Positions 17,490 through 26,527 of a stretch of DNA of 62,750 nucleotides are shown in pieces. The notes beneath the pieces are model-generated. The model did not search any database, was not told the origin of the DNA, and saw only the letters and a list, made by a program, of their open reading frames with translations. Numbering within the stretch: position 1 is the first letter of the stretch; each line of letters starts with the position of its first letter. This DNA is from CAYSXY01 sp964435165 (GTDB lineage: Bacteria > Pseudomonadota > Alphaproteobacteria > Rickettsiales > RI-342), in NCBI GenBank assembly GCA_964435165.1, contig CAYSXY010000010.1:1-62750 (forward strand), read 5' to 3'. A program made the translations under genes and the position numbers.

Positions 17490-18957
17490 ACAAAACGCCG
17501 ATATTTGCCTGATTCTGGAAGGCACCTATCCCTTCGTTCGCGGTGGAGTCTCCGCCTGGACTCATGATTTGATTGAAGGCCTGCCGGATTTAACCTTTGC
17601 ACTGGTATGCATTCAACCGCGTGATGCAGAATTGCAACCCGTTTATCATGTGCCGGACAATGTGATTGATTTGCGCGTTGTCCGCCTGCAAGAACTTAAA
17701 CGCGGCACAGCACCGACCGAGCAAACCTCTCAATTATTCAATGCTCTCAAGCCACTGCTAATGCAAATGGAGACCGGCAAGGGTGACCTCGCCTGCCTGG
17801 AACAAATGCTCGATCTGCTTAACAATGCCGGCAATCCCGGTATGGAAGTGCTGCTGAATTCAGAAGCCGCCTGGCAGACACTGGAAGAGATGTATAATGA
17901 AACCCAGCCGGAAAGCTCCTTTATCGATTATTTCTGGTCATGGCGTGCCTTACTTGGCGGCATGCTCTCCGTATTGCTGGCGGACCTTCCCTTAGCGCGG
18001 TGTTATCATACGCTATCTACCGGTTTTGCCGGGCTTCTGGGCGCACGCGCCTGCATCGAAAAACAACGCCCATTATTGCTGACTGAACACGGCATTTACA
18101 CCAATGAGCGCCGGATTGAGATTAACAGCGCCGACTGGCTACTGGATGTCTCACCAACCAGTTTCAGCATCGATGAAGCCCACCGTGATCTGCGCAGCCT
18201 GTGGATGGATACGTTCGGCAGTTATGCGAAAATCTGCTATCAGGCATCACGGCGTATCATCACACTCTATGAAGGCAATCAACAGGCGCAGATTGATGGC
18301 GGCGCCCCGGTGAACAAGCTGGATGTGATTCCAAACGGTATTCGCCTAGAACGCTTCGCTGATTTGCAACTCAAAGCCGATACACACCCGACCATTGCAT
18401 TGGTTGGTCGTGTCGTTCCGATTAAAGATATTAAAACATTTATCCGCTCTACGGCGCTGGCGGCGCGTAGAGTTCCGCATTTGCAGGCCTATGTCATGGG
18501 CCCAACCGATGAAGACCCGGAATATTACGAAGAATGCGTTGCCCTGGTCCATCAACTCGGGTTGGATGATACCCTCACTTTCACCGGCCAGGTGGATGTG
18601 ACCGAGTATTTTCCGCATATTGATGCGATTGTCCTGACCAGTATCAGTGAGGCACAGCCATTAGTTATCCTGGAAGCTGGAGCTGCCGGTATTCCTGCGA
18701 TTGCTACAGATGTTGGTGCATGCCGTGAATTGATCGAAGGTCGCAGCGATGAGACGCCAAGGCTCGGAAGCAGTGGCATCGTCACACCGCTAGCCAACCC
18801 GTCGGAGACGGCCAAAGCGATCGAAAAACTGATGATCGACAAAGAATTCTATCATAATGCCAGTGAGAGTGCCCGTAAGCGTGTACATCATTTCTACACA
18901 CGCGATGCGCAAATGCTCTCCTATGAAGGCCTCTACATCAACACAATGGAACAATAA
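17482..18957 (+). CDS. pelF: PelF glycosyltransferase (GT4 family)
   Basis: PelF is the cytosolic GT-B glycosyltransferase that polymerises the Pel chain from UDP-sugars. The 491-residue protein opens with ICLILEGTYPFVRGGVSAWTHDLI, characteristic of PelF. It carries the C-terminal GT4 signatures: IPNGIRLERF, LVGRVVPIKDIKTFI and the EX7E motif in SEAQPLVILEAGAAGIPAIATDVG (residues about 395-420). The ATG at 17482 has a very strong purine-rich ribosome site (GAGGAGGAGG) and overlaps the end of pelE. The in-frame ATG 18 bases upstream would place that site inside the gene. pelG follows after two bases. Confidence 0.95.
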   Translation: MAKQNADICLILEGTYPFVRGGVSAWTHDLIEGLPDLTFALVCIQPRDAELQPVYHVPDNVIDLRVVRLQELKRGTAPTEQTSQLFNALKPLLMQMETGKGDLACLEQMLDLLNNAGNPGMEVLLNSEAAWQTLEEMYNETQPESSFIDYFWSWRALLGGMLSVLLADLPLARCYHTLSTGFAGLLGARACIEKQRPLLLTEHGIYTNERRIEINSADWLLDVSPTSFSIDEAHRDLRSLWMDTFGSYAKICYQASRRIITLYEGNQQAQIDGGAPVNKLDVIPNGIRLERFADLQLKADTHPTIALVGRVVPIKDIKTFIRSTALAARRVPHLQAYVMGPTDEDPEYYEECVALVHQLGLDDTLTFTGQVDVTEYFPHIDAIVLTSISEAQPLVILEAGAAGIPAIATDVGACRELIEGRSDETPRLGSSGIVTPLANPSETAKAIEKLMIDKEFYHNASESARKRVHHFYTRDAQMLSYEGLYINTMEQ

Positions 18958-18959
18958 TC

Positions 18960-20345
18960 ATGGCCGGAATTGGATTTGTATTACGTAAAATGACACGCCG
19001 CGATGACCTGATGGGCGTTGCCGGTGCTTATTTTCATGCGGCAATGGCTGCGGCCGGGCCATGGCTGTTCACCGTCGTGGCGCTGTGGTCGGTCCTGTTC
19101 ACGGGGCATCTCTATGATTTCCATCCATTGCTGGAAGAATTTCGCCTGATCGTTATTTACAATTTCTGTTTCTCGCTGGTTTTTACCGGGCCCATCTACA
19201 TGGTTGTGACGCGCTATCTGGCCGATGCGATTCATGATAAAGATATTAGCAACGTCGCCGCCACCATGGTCGGGGCGCTGATTCTGGCGATCGGCATCCA
19301 GCTTCCAATCGTGGTGCTGTTTTATGGCTTTATCTTTGATTTTGACCCTGCTGTGCGCGTACTCGCCATTATCAATTATCTTCTGATTGCATCGGTATGG
19401 ATTGTCTCCATTTTCGTTGCCGCACTGAAAGATTATAATGCCATTACCATTTCATTCGCCATTGGCATGGCCACCGCCATTATCCTGATGCCCTGGTTCT
19501 CCGATGATTATGGTGTTGCCGGGCTGGTTCTGGCGTTTAATATCGGCCTGATGCTGATTGTCTTCCCAATCACTGCCATGGTATTTACCCAATACCCGTT
19601 AAGCAGCAACAAATTCTTTGACTTTATCGGCCATTTCCGCAGCTACTGGGAACTGGCTGCCAGTGGCTTTCTTTATAATGCCGGTATCTGGGTGGATAAA
19701 TGGGTGATGTGGTTTGCGCCGGAGCGCACCCTGCATCGCAGCGGCATGATTTCCTATCCGAATTACGACAGCGCCATGTTCCTGGCCTATCTATTTATTC
19801 TGCCATCTCTTGCGCTGTTTGTATTCAGTGTGGAGACAAGCTTTTTCAAACGCTATCTACGCTATTATCGCGACATTCTTCAGCATGCAAATCTGAAGCG
19901 TATTTATGAAAATCATCGTCGCCTGATCGCCGATATCTTTGGCAACACGCGCGGGTTTATCATTTTGCAAGGTAGCGTCTGCTTCCTCGCTTTTATTCTC
20001 GCGGCAAAGTTTTTTGAGCTATTCAATATCAACTTTATGCAGATGGGGATGTTCCGTTTAGGCGTTCTGGGTACCTTCTTTCAAATTATGGCCGTGTTCC
20101 TGATGATTGTCCTGTCCTATTTCGATAACCGTAAAACAGTGGTGATTCTGCAGGCTATCTTCCTGCTGACGAATGGTGTCTTTAGCTGGATTTCAATGAA
20201 GATGGGTTTCCCTTATTATGGGCTGGGCTTCTTCCTCTCCGCACTGGTGACGTTTGCCGTTGCCGGGTTAGTGGCATTGCGTCATACGGGCAAATTGCCC
20301 TTCCACAGCTTTATCACCAACAATGCATCAGTGCATAAGACGTGA
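18960..20345 (+). CDS. pelG: PelG polysaccharide transport membrane protein
   Basis: PelG is a flippase-like integral membrane protein (MOP/Wzx-related) of the Pel synthase complex, believed to move the growing polymer across the inner membrane with PelF. The 461-residue product is almost entirely hydrophobic, with about 12 predicted membrane segments. It begins with the typical MAGIGFVLRKM amphipathic N terminus followed by an FHAAMAAAGPWLFT segment. The start lies two bases after the pelF stop (TAATCATG). It is the last intact gene of the operon; a short degraded reading frame follows. Confidence 0.93.
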   Translation: MAGIGFVLRKMTRRDDLMGVAGAYFHAAMAAAGPWLFTVVALWSVLFTGHLYDFHPLLEEFRLIVIYNFCFSLVFTGPIYMVVTRYLADAIHDKDISNVAATMVGALILAIGIQLPIVVLFYGFIFDFDPAVRVLAIINYLLIASVWIVSIFVAALKDYNAITISFAIGMATAIILMPWFSDDYGVAGLVLAFNIGLMLIVFPITAMVFTQYPLSSNKFFDFIGHFRSYWELAASGFLYNAGIWVDKWVMWFAPERTLHRSGMISYPNYDSAMFLAYLFILPSLALFVFSVETSFFKRYLRYYRDILQHANLKRIYENHRRLIADIFGNTRGFIILQGSVCFLAFILAAKFFELFNINFMQMGMFRLGVLGTFFQIMAVFLMIVLSYFDNRKTVVILQAIFLLTNGVFSWISMKMGFPYYGLGFFLSALVTFAVAGLVALRHTGKLPFHSFITNNASVHKT

Positions 20346-20347
20346 TC

Positions 20348-20512
20348 ATGGATGACGATCTGCTCGGCGTCGTTCTGCCGAAATAGGAACGAGCCGACAT
20401 CTGCCTGCACGGAGAGGCTGAAACCCTCACACTTCCACAAGATTTTGCCAACGTGATGCTAGGCCCTGTTGAGGAATTAGTTAAGAATTTTGCCATGAGA
20501 CATATCATATAG
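20348..20512 (+). pseudogene. Short decayed reading frame after pelG
   Basis: Directly after the pelG stop (TGATCATG) there is a start codon and a 55-codon frame broken by an in-frame TAG at codon 13 (20384-20386). The frame then continues open to 20512 with protein-like composition (for example LPQDFANVMLGPVEELVKNF). It may be the remnant of another operon gene or chance. I cannot match it to any family. Confidence 0.25.
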
Positions 20513-20528
20513 AGTAATGGGCTTTGCT

Positions 20529-21464
20529 TCACGCTATGTATTCAGCCTGCCATAGCTGCTTCAGTCCTGTTTCCAGACTGTATGGCCGCGACTTGCCCGA
20601 TAATAAGTGCATTAATTGCTCAGGGTCTCCGTGAGACGCATAGATATCGCCCACTCTGGCTGTTGCATGATGAATTGCCACTTCCTTGTCAGCGACATGC
20701 ATGAGCGTTTCCGCCAGTTGATTGATCGTCACTGCCTGACCGGTGCAGCCGTTGACCAGTTCGGGCACAGGTTCTTTAGCGCGCAGTTTTTCCATTGCAG
20801 CGATAAACAACGTCACAATATCGGCCACATAAATAAAATCGCGTGTTTGCTTGCCGTCTCCATAAATGGTTACATCCTGGCCACGATGGATACGATCCGC
20901 AAAAATGGAAATTACACCGGAATAAGGTGATGATGGGTCCTGGCGCGGCCCATAAACATTGAATGGGCGAATACCGACAGCACGCAATCCAACGATCTGA
21001 CGCATTGCCGCCGCATGATGATCACAGCCCAGCTTATCCAGTCCATAGGGGCCTAATGGCTGTGTGGGAGCGTCTTCACGAATAGGCTGCGTTTCCGCTT
21101 CGCCATACACAGCAGCAGAGGAGGCATACACAACGGGAATATGTTGGCGAGAGGCCTGCTCAAAGATGCGCAAGGTGCCGGTTAAATTCACCTCGTGACT
21201 CGCCGCCCACTCTGTCTGGCACCGTTGCACTGATGCTATGGCGGCTAAGTGAAAAACGCCATCGACACCACCCGCCGCTTCACTCACCTGCACCGGGTCG
21301 GTGATTGAGCCAACTCTCAGCTCTGCCTCCGGTGACACATTGGTGCGTTTGCCGGTAGATAAATCATCGAGCACGCGCACCTGTTGGCCTGATGCGATCA
21401 GCGAATCTGTCAGGTGAGAGCCGATAAAACCGGCACCACCGGTTACAAGAAAATGTGCCACCAC
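20529..21464 (-). CDS. NAD-dependent sugar epimerase/dehydratase (extended SDR), possible PelX-like UDP-HexNAc 4-epimerase
   Basis: This is a 311-residue extended short-chain dehydrogenase/reductase of the UDP-glucose 4-epimerase group. It shows the Rossmann glycine motif VTGGAGFIGSH (G9-G15), the DDLSTG nucleotide region, the Ser pair in VYASSAAVYGE (S115/S116) and the catalytic Y140-x3-K144 in PYGLDKLG. Such enzymes interconvert UDP-GlcNAc and UDP-GalNAc or UDP-Glc and UDP-Gal. Pel contains GalNAc/galactosamine, and some Pel loci carry PelX, a UDP-GlcNAc C4-epimerase. Its position, convergent with the Pel operon, makes that role attractive but not proven. The start is a GTG at 21464 (a second GTG follows) after AAAGG. 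Confidence 0.85.
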   Translation of the reverse strand: MVAHFLVTGGAGFIGSHLTDSLIASGQQVRVLDDLSTGKRTNVSPEAELRVGSITDPVQVSEAAGGVDGVFHLAAIASVQRCQTEWAASHEVNLTGTLRIFEQASRQHIPVVYASSAAVYGEAETQPIREDAPTQPLGPYGLDKLGCDHHAAAMRQIVGLRAVGIRPFNVYGPRQDPSSPYSGVISIFADRIHRGQDVTIYGDGKQTRDFIYVADIVTLFIAAMEKLRAKEPVPELVNGCTGQAVTINQLAETLMHVADKEVAIHHATARVGDIYASHGDPEQLMHLLSGKSRPYSLETGLKQLWQAEYIA

Positions 21465-21621
21465 ACGACCTTTATCTTATATATCACTGTGTTACTTTCA
21501 TAGGATGACGGGGTAAGGTAAATATCTGATTGCCGAAAAGTGATCAATCCTCAAATAAGGTGGCCACGAGCCGAAATCATCATTATCATGCCGACCAGAA
21601 CAACAGTTTTTTCTCGTTATT

Positions 21622-21891
21622 ATGCAGGTTATCATCCATTTTTTAAAAGGTATTCTGGCCGTTACCCTGATTGGTCTGGCGCTTTATCTCATTTTTATTG
21701 CCGCCTTCGCTTTTCTGACGATTGCTCTGGTCGTGGGATTGTTTGTCTATGCCTATGCCTACTGGGCCAATCGCTCGCGCCTGTCTAACGGCAACCCGTC
21801 TCCTCCGCCCTCTGATGAGAAAGGAACGGAGCATGTTATTGAGGCGGATTATGTGGAAGTGCAAGAGCAGCACCCGAAAGATAAGCCATAG
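21622..21891 (+). CDS. Small membrane protein with C-terminal acidic tail
   Basis: Function unknown. The 89-residue protein has one long or two closely spaced hydrophobic segments (about 7-30 and 32-50). A short cytosolic tail, rich in Pro and Ser, ends near HVIEADYVEVQE. A VIE(G/A)(D/E)Y-type tail occurs in other small alphaproteobacterial membrane proteins, which supports it being a real gene. It stands alone between the divergent epimerase gene and the EAL gene. The ATG at 21622 lacks a strong ribosome site. Confidence 0.6.
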   Translation: MQVIIHFLKGILAVTLIGLALYLIFIAAFAFLTIALVVGLFVYAYAYWANRSRLSNGNPSPPPSDEKGTEHVIEADYVEVQEQHPKDKP

Positions 21892-22006
21892 ACAGTATCT
21901 AGTTATTAGATACCGGGCATTTGTCTTAAACTGCTGATTTAACTAATCAGTAATGCCAATGAGCTAGCGTTGAGGTAAGAAGCATCTAACATAAAGGCCG
22001 CCGGAG

Positions 22007-23053
22007 ATGGGGAGTGCATCCGTAGCCCTACACCTGCCCTGGAATGGGCATCCTGGATATTGGTTGTGTGCCGTTGTTGAATCACCGCAAACACCATTTA
22101 ATCAACGATTGGAAGACGCAGGCATGGTACGCATCGATGCCAGCCAGCCGACATTTATTATGCAGACTCCGGCCAACTGGGAGCCAGCCTGGGAGAATTT
22201 GTATGATATTATTCATGCCGCCGGTGACACAGACTGGGTCAAACTTGCCTTAATCCCGGGTGGAGAACAGCCAGACCCTGAAATGATTTATTCCAACCTG
22301 CTGCCCGTCAGCACCATGGAACGCATTGCCCGCAATATCTGGCTGGGTAAAGTGCTCACAGAAAATGGCCTGCAGGTTTATTTTCAAACTGTGGTCGATA
22401 AAAAACGTAAAATTATCGGGCATGAAGCCCTGGCCCGCATTGAATCCGCTGAAGGTGATGTGATTACCGGCTATCAAATCATTGGCGCAAGCAAGGCACT
22501 CAATATCGAGCATGTGGTTGACCGCTACCTGCAAAGCCATGCGATTCGCCAATTTCGTGAAGGCAAACTGAAAGGCAAGCTATTCCTTAATTTCATTCCA
22601 GGATTCATCCACCGCCCGGAAGTGTATCTGCAGGGGCTGGAGGAACAGATTGAGGAGAAACGTATCAAACCAGAGCAACTGGTACTGGACATCACCGGCT
22701 GTGATGTAAAACAGGATTTACGGCATTTGCGCGATATCATCGCTTTTTGTCGCACACGAGGCTATCTGGTGGCACTGGATGATATTCAGTCCCTGGACAA
22801 TGGCCGCATGCTGATTAACGAACTGGCACCGGATTATGTGAAGCTCGACCGCATCCTTTGCCATGATATTATCGAAGATGGCCGCTATGAGGAATTACGC
22901 CAGCTTTGCTATTTCGCCAAGCGTGCCAGTTGTCGCGTTATTGCCGAAGCAGTCGAAAATGAACAGATGTTTTCTGCGTTAGTGCGTGGGGATGTTGACC
23001 TTTTCCAGGGCTACCTCTTTTCTCATCCAGCGCCAATTACTACCGCATCCTAA
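22007..23053 (+). CDS. EAL-domain protein (c-di-GMP phosphodiesterase or receptor)
   Basis: This 348-residue cytosolic protein has an unassigned N-terminal region (1-105) and an EAL domain (about 110-345), the family that cuts cyclic di-GMP to pGpG. Several catalytic positions are kept: E140 in HEAL, N195, the Asp pair D258-D259, K279, E314 in AEAVE and Q334 in QGY. The segment that is normally ExTE reads LDITG (D228, then Gly231), so one metal ligand is Asp instead of Glu; the DDFG motif reads DDIQ. Activity may be reduced, or the protein may only bind c-di-GMP. It lies alone between the Pel and Tad clusters, both of which are commonly c-di-GMP controlled. AAGG precedes the ATG. Confidence 0.9.
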   Translation: MGSASVALHLPWNGHPGYWLCAVVESPQTPFNQRLEDAGMVRIDASQPTFIMQTPANWEPAWENLYDIIHAAGDTDWVKLALIPGGEQPDPEMIYSNLLPVSTMERIARNIWLGKVLTENGLQVYFQTVVDKKRKIIGHEALARIESAEGDVITGYQIIGASKALNIEHVVDRYLQSHAIRQFREGKLKGKLFLNFIPGFIHRPEVYLQGLEEQIEEKRIKPEQLVLDITGCDVKQDLRHLRDIIAFCRTRGYLVALDDIQSLDNGRMLINELAPDYVKLDRILCHDIIEDGRYEELRQLCYFAKRASCRVIAEAVENEQMFSALVRGDVDLFQGYLFSHPAPITTAS

Positions 23054-23459
23054 TTATGCGCTAATAAGGCGTGGCTTGCAGTCGCGGGCTTCAAAGCCGA
23101 TTCATATAATATCTGAACATGATGTGAATCGGCTATACTATCTATCTCATAGAATGGCGCCATCTGTGCTACGCATCAAGTGTCGTTCGTTTACTCTACG
23201 GGTGTTAGCATGACTATTTTTCAAACAATTCCAACAGCATGGCCACATGCCTGCTGATTAAGATTATTTAATCTAAAAAGTAAGATAGATTAAGCTTAAT
23301 AACTGTTAATATTTGTAGTTATTTCAATCGCTTATTTACCGTTCCTTAAACGCAACCTGCCATAGTGAAACTATAATCTGCCATCGCCGCCGCTAAGGGG
23401 AAAAAGGTCGCGAGATATTCAAGCAGAAGCCACATAACGACAGGGGGTGTCCGACGGTT
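23054..23459. other. Intergenic region before the Tad cluster
   Basis: These 406 bases contain no convincing gene. The first 90 bases hold a hairpin (annotated separately) and GCAGTCGCGGGCT (23078-23090), the exact reverse complement of a sequence in the 39772 hairpin array. The remainder is A/T-rich. A TATAAT hexamer at 23372-23377, about 85 bases before cpaB, is a possible -10 element, but no good -35 stands at the right distance. Confidence 0.5.
23095..23134. repeat. 10-bp inverted repeat downstream of the EAL gene
   Basis: AGCCGATTCA (23095-23104) and TGAATCGGCT (23125-23134) form a perfect 10-bp stem with a 20-base A/T-rich loop. No T-run follows, so it is not a standard terminator. A similar stem (AGCCATTCA/TGAATGGCT) occurs at 45715-45751. 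Confidence 0.7.
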
Positions 23460-24335
23460 ATGCGTACTGTCATAATTATTATCCTTGCTGTGTTTGCCGC
23501 TGGCGGCACCGCATTTCTTGTAAAAAGCATGCTCGGTCTTTCCACACAGGAAGCCCGAAGCAAAGAGAATCCGCTGCCGCAAATTCTGGTCACACGCCAT
23601 GATATTCCGGCCGGTTCTTTTGTACGCGCGGATGATCAATTGGAGTGGATTGCCTGGCCGAGCGATAATCTCAGCGATGCATATATTATGCCGGACAGGG
23701 GTAGTATTGAAGAGTTTGACGGCGCCGTGTCACGTCAGGATATTTCCGCCGGTGAGCCTATTATTCGTAAGCGTCTGGTGAAACCGGGCGAAGGCGGCTT
23801 TATGTCTGCCGTGCTCAATCCAAAAATGCGTGCGGTTTCCATCAGCGTCAATCTGACCTCCGGCAATGCCGGCTTTATTTTTCCCGGTGATCGGGTGGAT
23901 CTGTTACTGACGCATACCGTGCCCAATGATGACGGGTCAGAAGGTTTTGCCGCAGAGACAATCATTGAGAATGTGCGCGTGCTGGCAATGGATCAACGCT
24001 ATAATGCTAATTCCAATGTTACTCCCAGTACCCTTGCCTCACCTGCGCGCAGTGCAACGCTGGAAGTCTCACCGCGCCATGCCGAAATGATTCATGTTGC
24101 AAAAGAATTGGGGAAATTGTCGCTCTCGCTGCGCAGCATCGCCGAAGTCGACAAGGAACAATCCAAAGAATTGAAACTGGGGATGAAGGAAAAAGTCATT
24201 CTGGGACGCACTTATACCCGCGACAGTGATGTCAGTCACCTGCTCGGCCGTACAGCACCGCATGTCATACCAAAAACGGTCAGTGTCGTGCGTGGTGACG
24301 AAAGCGAAGATATTCATTTCGATGGTGTTCGTTGA
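23460..24335 (+). CDS. cpaB: Flp pilus assembly protein CpaB/RcpC
   Basis: This periplasmic, membrane-anchored component of the Tad (tight adherence) pilus machine is thought to stabilise the secretin channel. The 291-residue protein has an N-terminal membrane segment (3-22) and a SAF domain at about 38-105 (ILVTRHDIPAGSFVRADDQLEW...). The CpaB/RcpC domain follows (MRAVSISVNLTSGNAGFIFPGDRVDLLLTH). It is the first gene of the Tad run; the secretin gene starts 43 bases after its stop. Family and context agree well. Confidence 0.93.
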   Translation: MRTVIIIILAVFAAGGTAFLVKSMLGLSTQEARSKENPLPQILVTRHDIPAGSFVRADDQLEWIAWPSDNLSDAYIMPDRGSIEEFDGAVSRQDISAGEPIIRKRLVKPGEGGFMSAVLNPKMRAVSISVNLTSGNAGFIFPGDRVDLLLTHTVPNDDGSEGFAAETIIENVRVLAMDQRYNANSNVTPSTLASPARSATLEVSPRHAEMIHVAKELGKLSLSLRSIAEVDKEQSKELKLGMKEKVILGRTYTRDSDVSHLLGRTAPHVIPKTVSVVRGDESEDIHFDGVR

Positions 24336-24378
24336 ACATCAGTATGATCGTAACGCCGTTTACAGGGAGACACGGCAG

Positions 24379-25842
24379 ATGAGACAAGGACATAATCAAG
24401 CACACCATCGTCAGATGAACGTCATCGCGATTGATGACTGCCAGCGATGGTTCATGAGTTTCGTCCAGTGGAGCATGTTATGCTTACTGGTCGTTTGGTC
24501 GATGATTCTGGCCCTGCCCGCGAACGCTGCCCCCACGCAGATTCAACTGGAATCGGGCAAGGGTCAGATCATCCGCCTTCCTCGCCCGGCCGAATATGTT
24601 TTTATTGCGAATCCGGACATCGCCAATGTCGAAGTTCGCTCACCGACCTTTCTCTATGTGTTCGGTAAAGCCGTTGGCGACACCAACCTTTATGCGCTGG
24701 ATGCACAGGGCCGTGAAATGGTCAGCAGCACGGTCATGGTGACGCATAATCTCAGCCGCCTGGCACAAACCATTACCGATATTATTCCCGAAGCAGATAT
24801 TGAATTCACCTCAACCAACGGCTCACTGGTGCTCAAAGGCACGGTTGCCTCACCAGAGGAAGCAGACCGGATTAGCCGACTGGCAGCATCTTTCATTGGA
24901 GATGATGAATTGATCAATATGCTGGATATTAAAGCCAGTAATCAGGTGATGTTGCGCGTGCGTGTGGCCGAAGTCGCCCGTACGGAATTGAAGGAATTCG
25001 GGATTCATCTCGATTCACTGTTTAATGCCGGTAATTTCGTGTTTGGCATCGCCAATGGTCGCAGTTTTGTCAACGATGTCACTGGCCTTGTGACCCGTCG
25101 TGAAGGAGACGGCAACCTCTTCATGGGCAACCGCATGGGCAACTGGGATGTCAATGGTGTGCTGGATGCATTGGCCGAAGAAGGGCTGGTCAATATTCTG
25201 GCCGAACCAAGCCTTACTGCCATTTCAGGCAAACGTGCCAGCTTCCTTGCCGGTGGTGAATTTCCCATCCCGGTCGCGCTGGAAGATGACCGCATCAGCA
25301 TTGAATTTCGTGAATTTGGCGTCCGTCTGAGTTTTGAGCCAACCGTCATGTCATCGAATCGCATTGGCCTGTATGTGCAGCCGGAAGTTAGCGCATTGTC
25401 GGAAATTGGCGCCGTGGAACTCAATAATTTCAATATTCCGGCACTTTCCACCCGCCGGGCAGAGACCACCGTGGAACTCGCCAGCGGTCAGAGCTTTGCC
25501 ATTGCCGGACTCCTGCAAAGCCAGTCCAGCAATGATATTTCCAAATTTCCGGGCCTGGGCGACCTGCCGGTATTGGGAGCCTTGTTTACTTCCACACGTT
25601 TTCAACGCAGTGAAACAGAGTTGGTGGTCATCGTGACCCCTTACATTGTACGCGGCGTGCCAGAATCTGAACTGGCGACACCGACAGATGGTTACACCGC
25701 GCCGACGGATATTGAACGCCTGCTGTTTGGTCGCCTGCATAGTGCACATAAAACGCATGGCGACTTCACAAATGCCGGGGTGCCGGCCGTTATGAAAGAT
25801 GCGCCCAAGCTGCATGGCGATGTCGGATTTATCATCGAGTAA
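24379..25842 (+). CDS. cpaC: Flp pilus outer-membrane secretin CpaC/RcpA
   Basis: This is the outer-membrane channel of the Tad pilus. The 487-residue precursor has a long signal region (hydrophobic core about 30-48, ending PANAA). An N-terminal pilus-domain of secretins follows (QIQLESGKGQIIRLPRPAEYVFIANPDIANVEV). After a BON-like segment (about 130-175) comes the secretin core, ending with SSNDISKFPGLGDLPVLGALFTSTRF and TELVVIVTPYIV. ATG 24379 is selected because AGGGAGA is positioned correctly and because starts further upstream overlap cpaB. The last 30 residues are a variable tail. Confidence 0.94.
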   Translation: MRQGHNQAHHRQMNVIAIDDCQRWFMSFVQWSMLCLLVVWSMILALPANAAPTQIQLESGKGQIIRLPRPAEYVFIANPDIANVEVRSPTFLYVFGKAVGDTNLYALDAQGREMVSSTVMVTHNLSRLAQTITDIIPEADIEFTSTNGSLVLKGTVASPEEADRISRLAASFIGDDELINMLDIKASNQVMLRVRVAEVARTELKEFGIHLDSLFNAGNFVFGIANGRSFVNDVTGLVTRREGDGNLFMGNRMGNWDVNGVLDALAEEGLVNILAEPSLTAISGKRASFLAGGEFPIPVALEDDRISIEFREFGVRLSFEPTVMSSNRIGLYVQPEVSALSEIGAVELNNFNIPALSTRRAETTVELASGQSFAIAGLLQSQSSNDISKFPGLGDLPVLGALFTSTRFQRSETELVVIVTPYIVRGVPESELATPTDGYTAPTDIERLLFGRLHSAHKTHGDFTNAGVPAVMKDAPKLHGDVGFIIE

Positions 25843-25855
25843 AAGGGAGCAGACG

Positions 25856-26527
25856 ATGGATTCAACTTTTATGACACGCTCACTTCCCTTGCTGGCACTC
25901 GGATGCCTGCTGATGATGCCGGGATGTACGCCTAAACCGGGCTATACCGATCGCCTGACCAAGCAATTAGAGGTGATGCCAGCGGAACTGACACATGTGG
26001 TGGCCTTTCACCCCAGCCAAACCATGCTGGATGAAGATGAAGAGCAGCATATCAGCGCCTTTATCGACCAGATACATCCCTCACAGGTCAGCCATGTCAT
26101 TATTGAGAGCGATCAGGATCATCCGGCAGCCGATAAGCGCTCGCAATCGATCACCCAACTGCTGCATCGGGCGGGATGGCGTCATGTACCCATCGATCAT
26201 GCGCCGCGCCGTGCATCTATCGGCCCGTTAACGGAGCATGATGAAAGCATGATGCAGCAAACCATTGTGCGTATTCATTATCGTAACGTCAATCTGCCGA
26301 AATGCCCGGATTGGGCACACGGGGCCGGCGCCGGAAATATGCATAATCTGCCTGGAGCGAATTTCGGCTGTTCCACCGTGAGCAATCTGGGTCGGATGGT
26401 GGCCAACCCGGGTGATCTGATTCATTCGCCTTACGGCAAAGCGCAAAGCGATGGTACCAACGCCATGCTGTCGATTCATCGCTATCATTCATCCTTTGCA
26501 GCGGAGGCCGGCAGCAGTGGCGACTAA
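25856..26527 (+). CDS. cpaD: Pilus assembly lipoprotein CpaD
   Basis: CpaD is a small outer-membrane-associated lipoprotein of alphaproteobacterial Tad systems that helps localise the secretin. The 223-residue protein has a lipoprotein signal with lipobox MMPGC (Cys24). The CpaD C-terminal motif CPDWxx...NxxGAxFGCSTVSNLGRMVANPGDL is clear (about 155-205). Start ATG 25856 follows AAAAGGGAGC. Its end overlaps the GTG start of cpaE by 11 bases, suggesting coupling. Confidence 0.93.
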   Translation: MDSTFMTRSLPLLALGCLLMMPGCTPKPGYTDRLTKQLEVMPAELTHVVAFHPSQTMLDEDEEQHISAFIDQIHPSQVSHVIIESDQDHPAADKRSQSITQLLHRAGWRHVPIDHAPRRASIGPLTEHDESMMQQTIVRIHYRNVNLPKCPDWAHGAGAGNMHNLPGANFGCSTVSNLGRMVANPGDLIHSPYGKAQSDGTNAMLSIHRYHSSFAAEAGSSGD

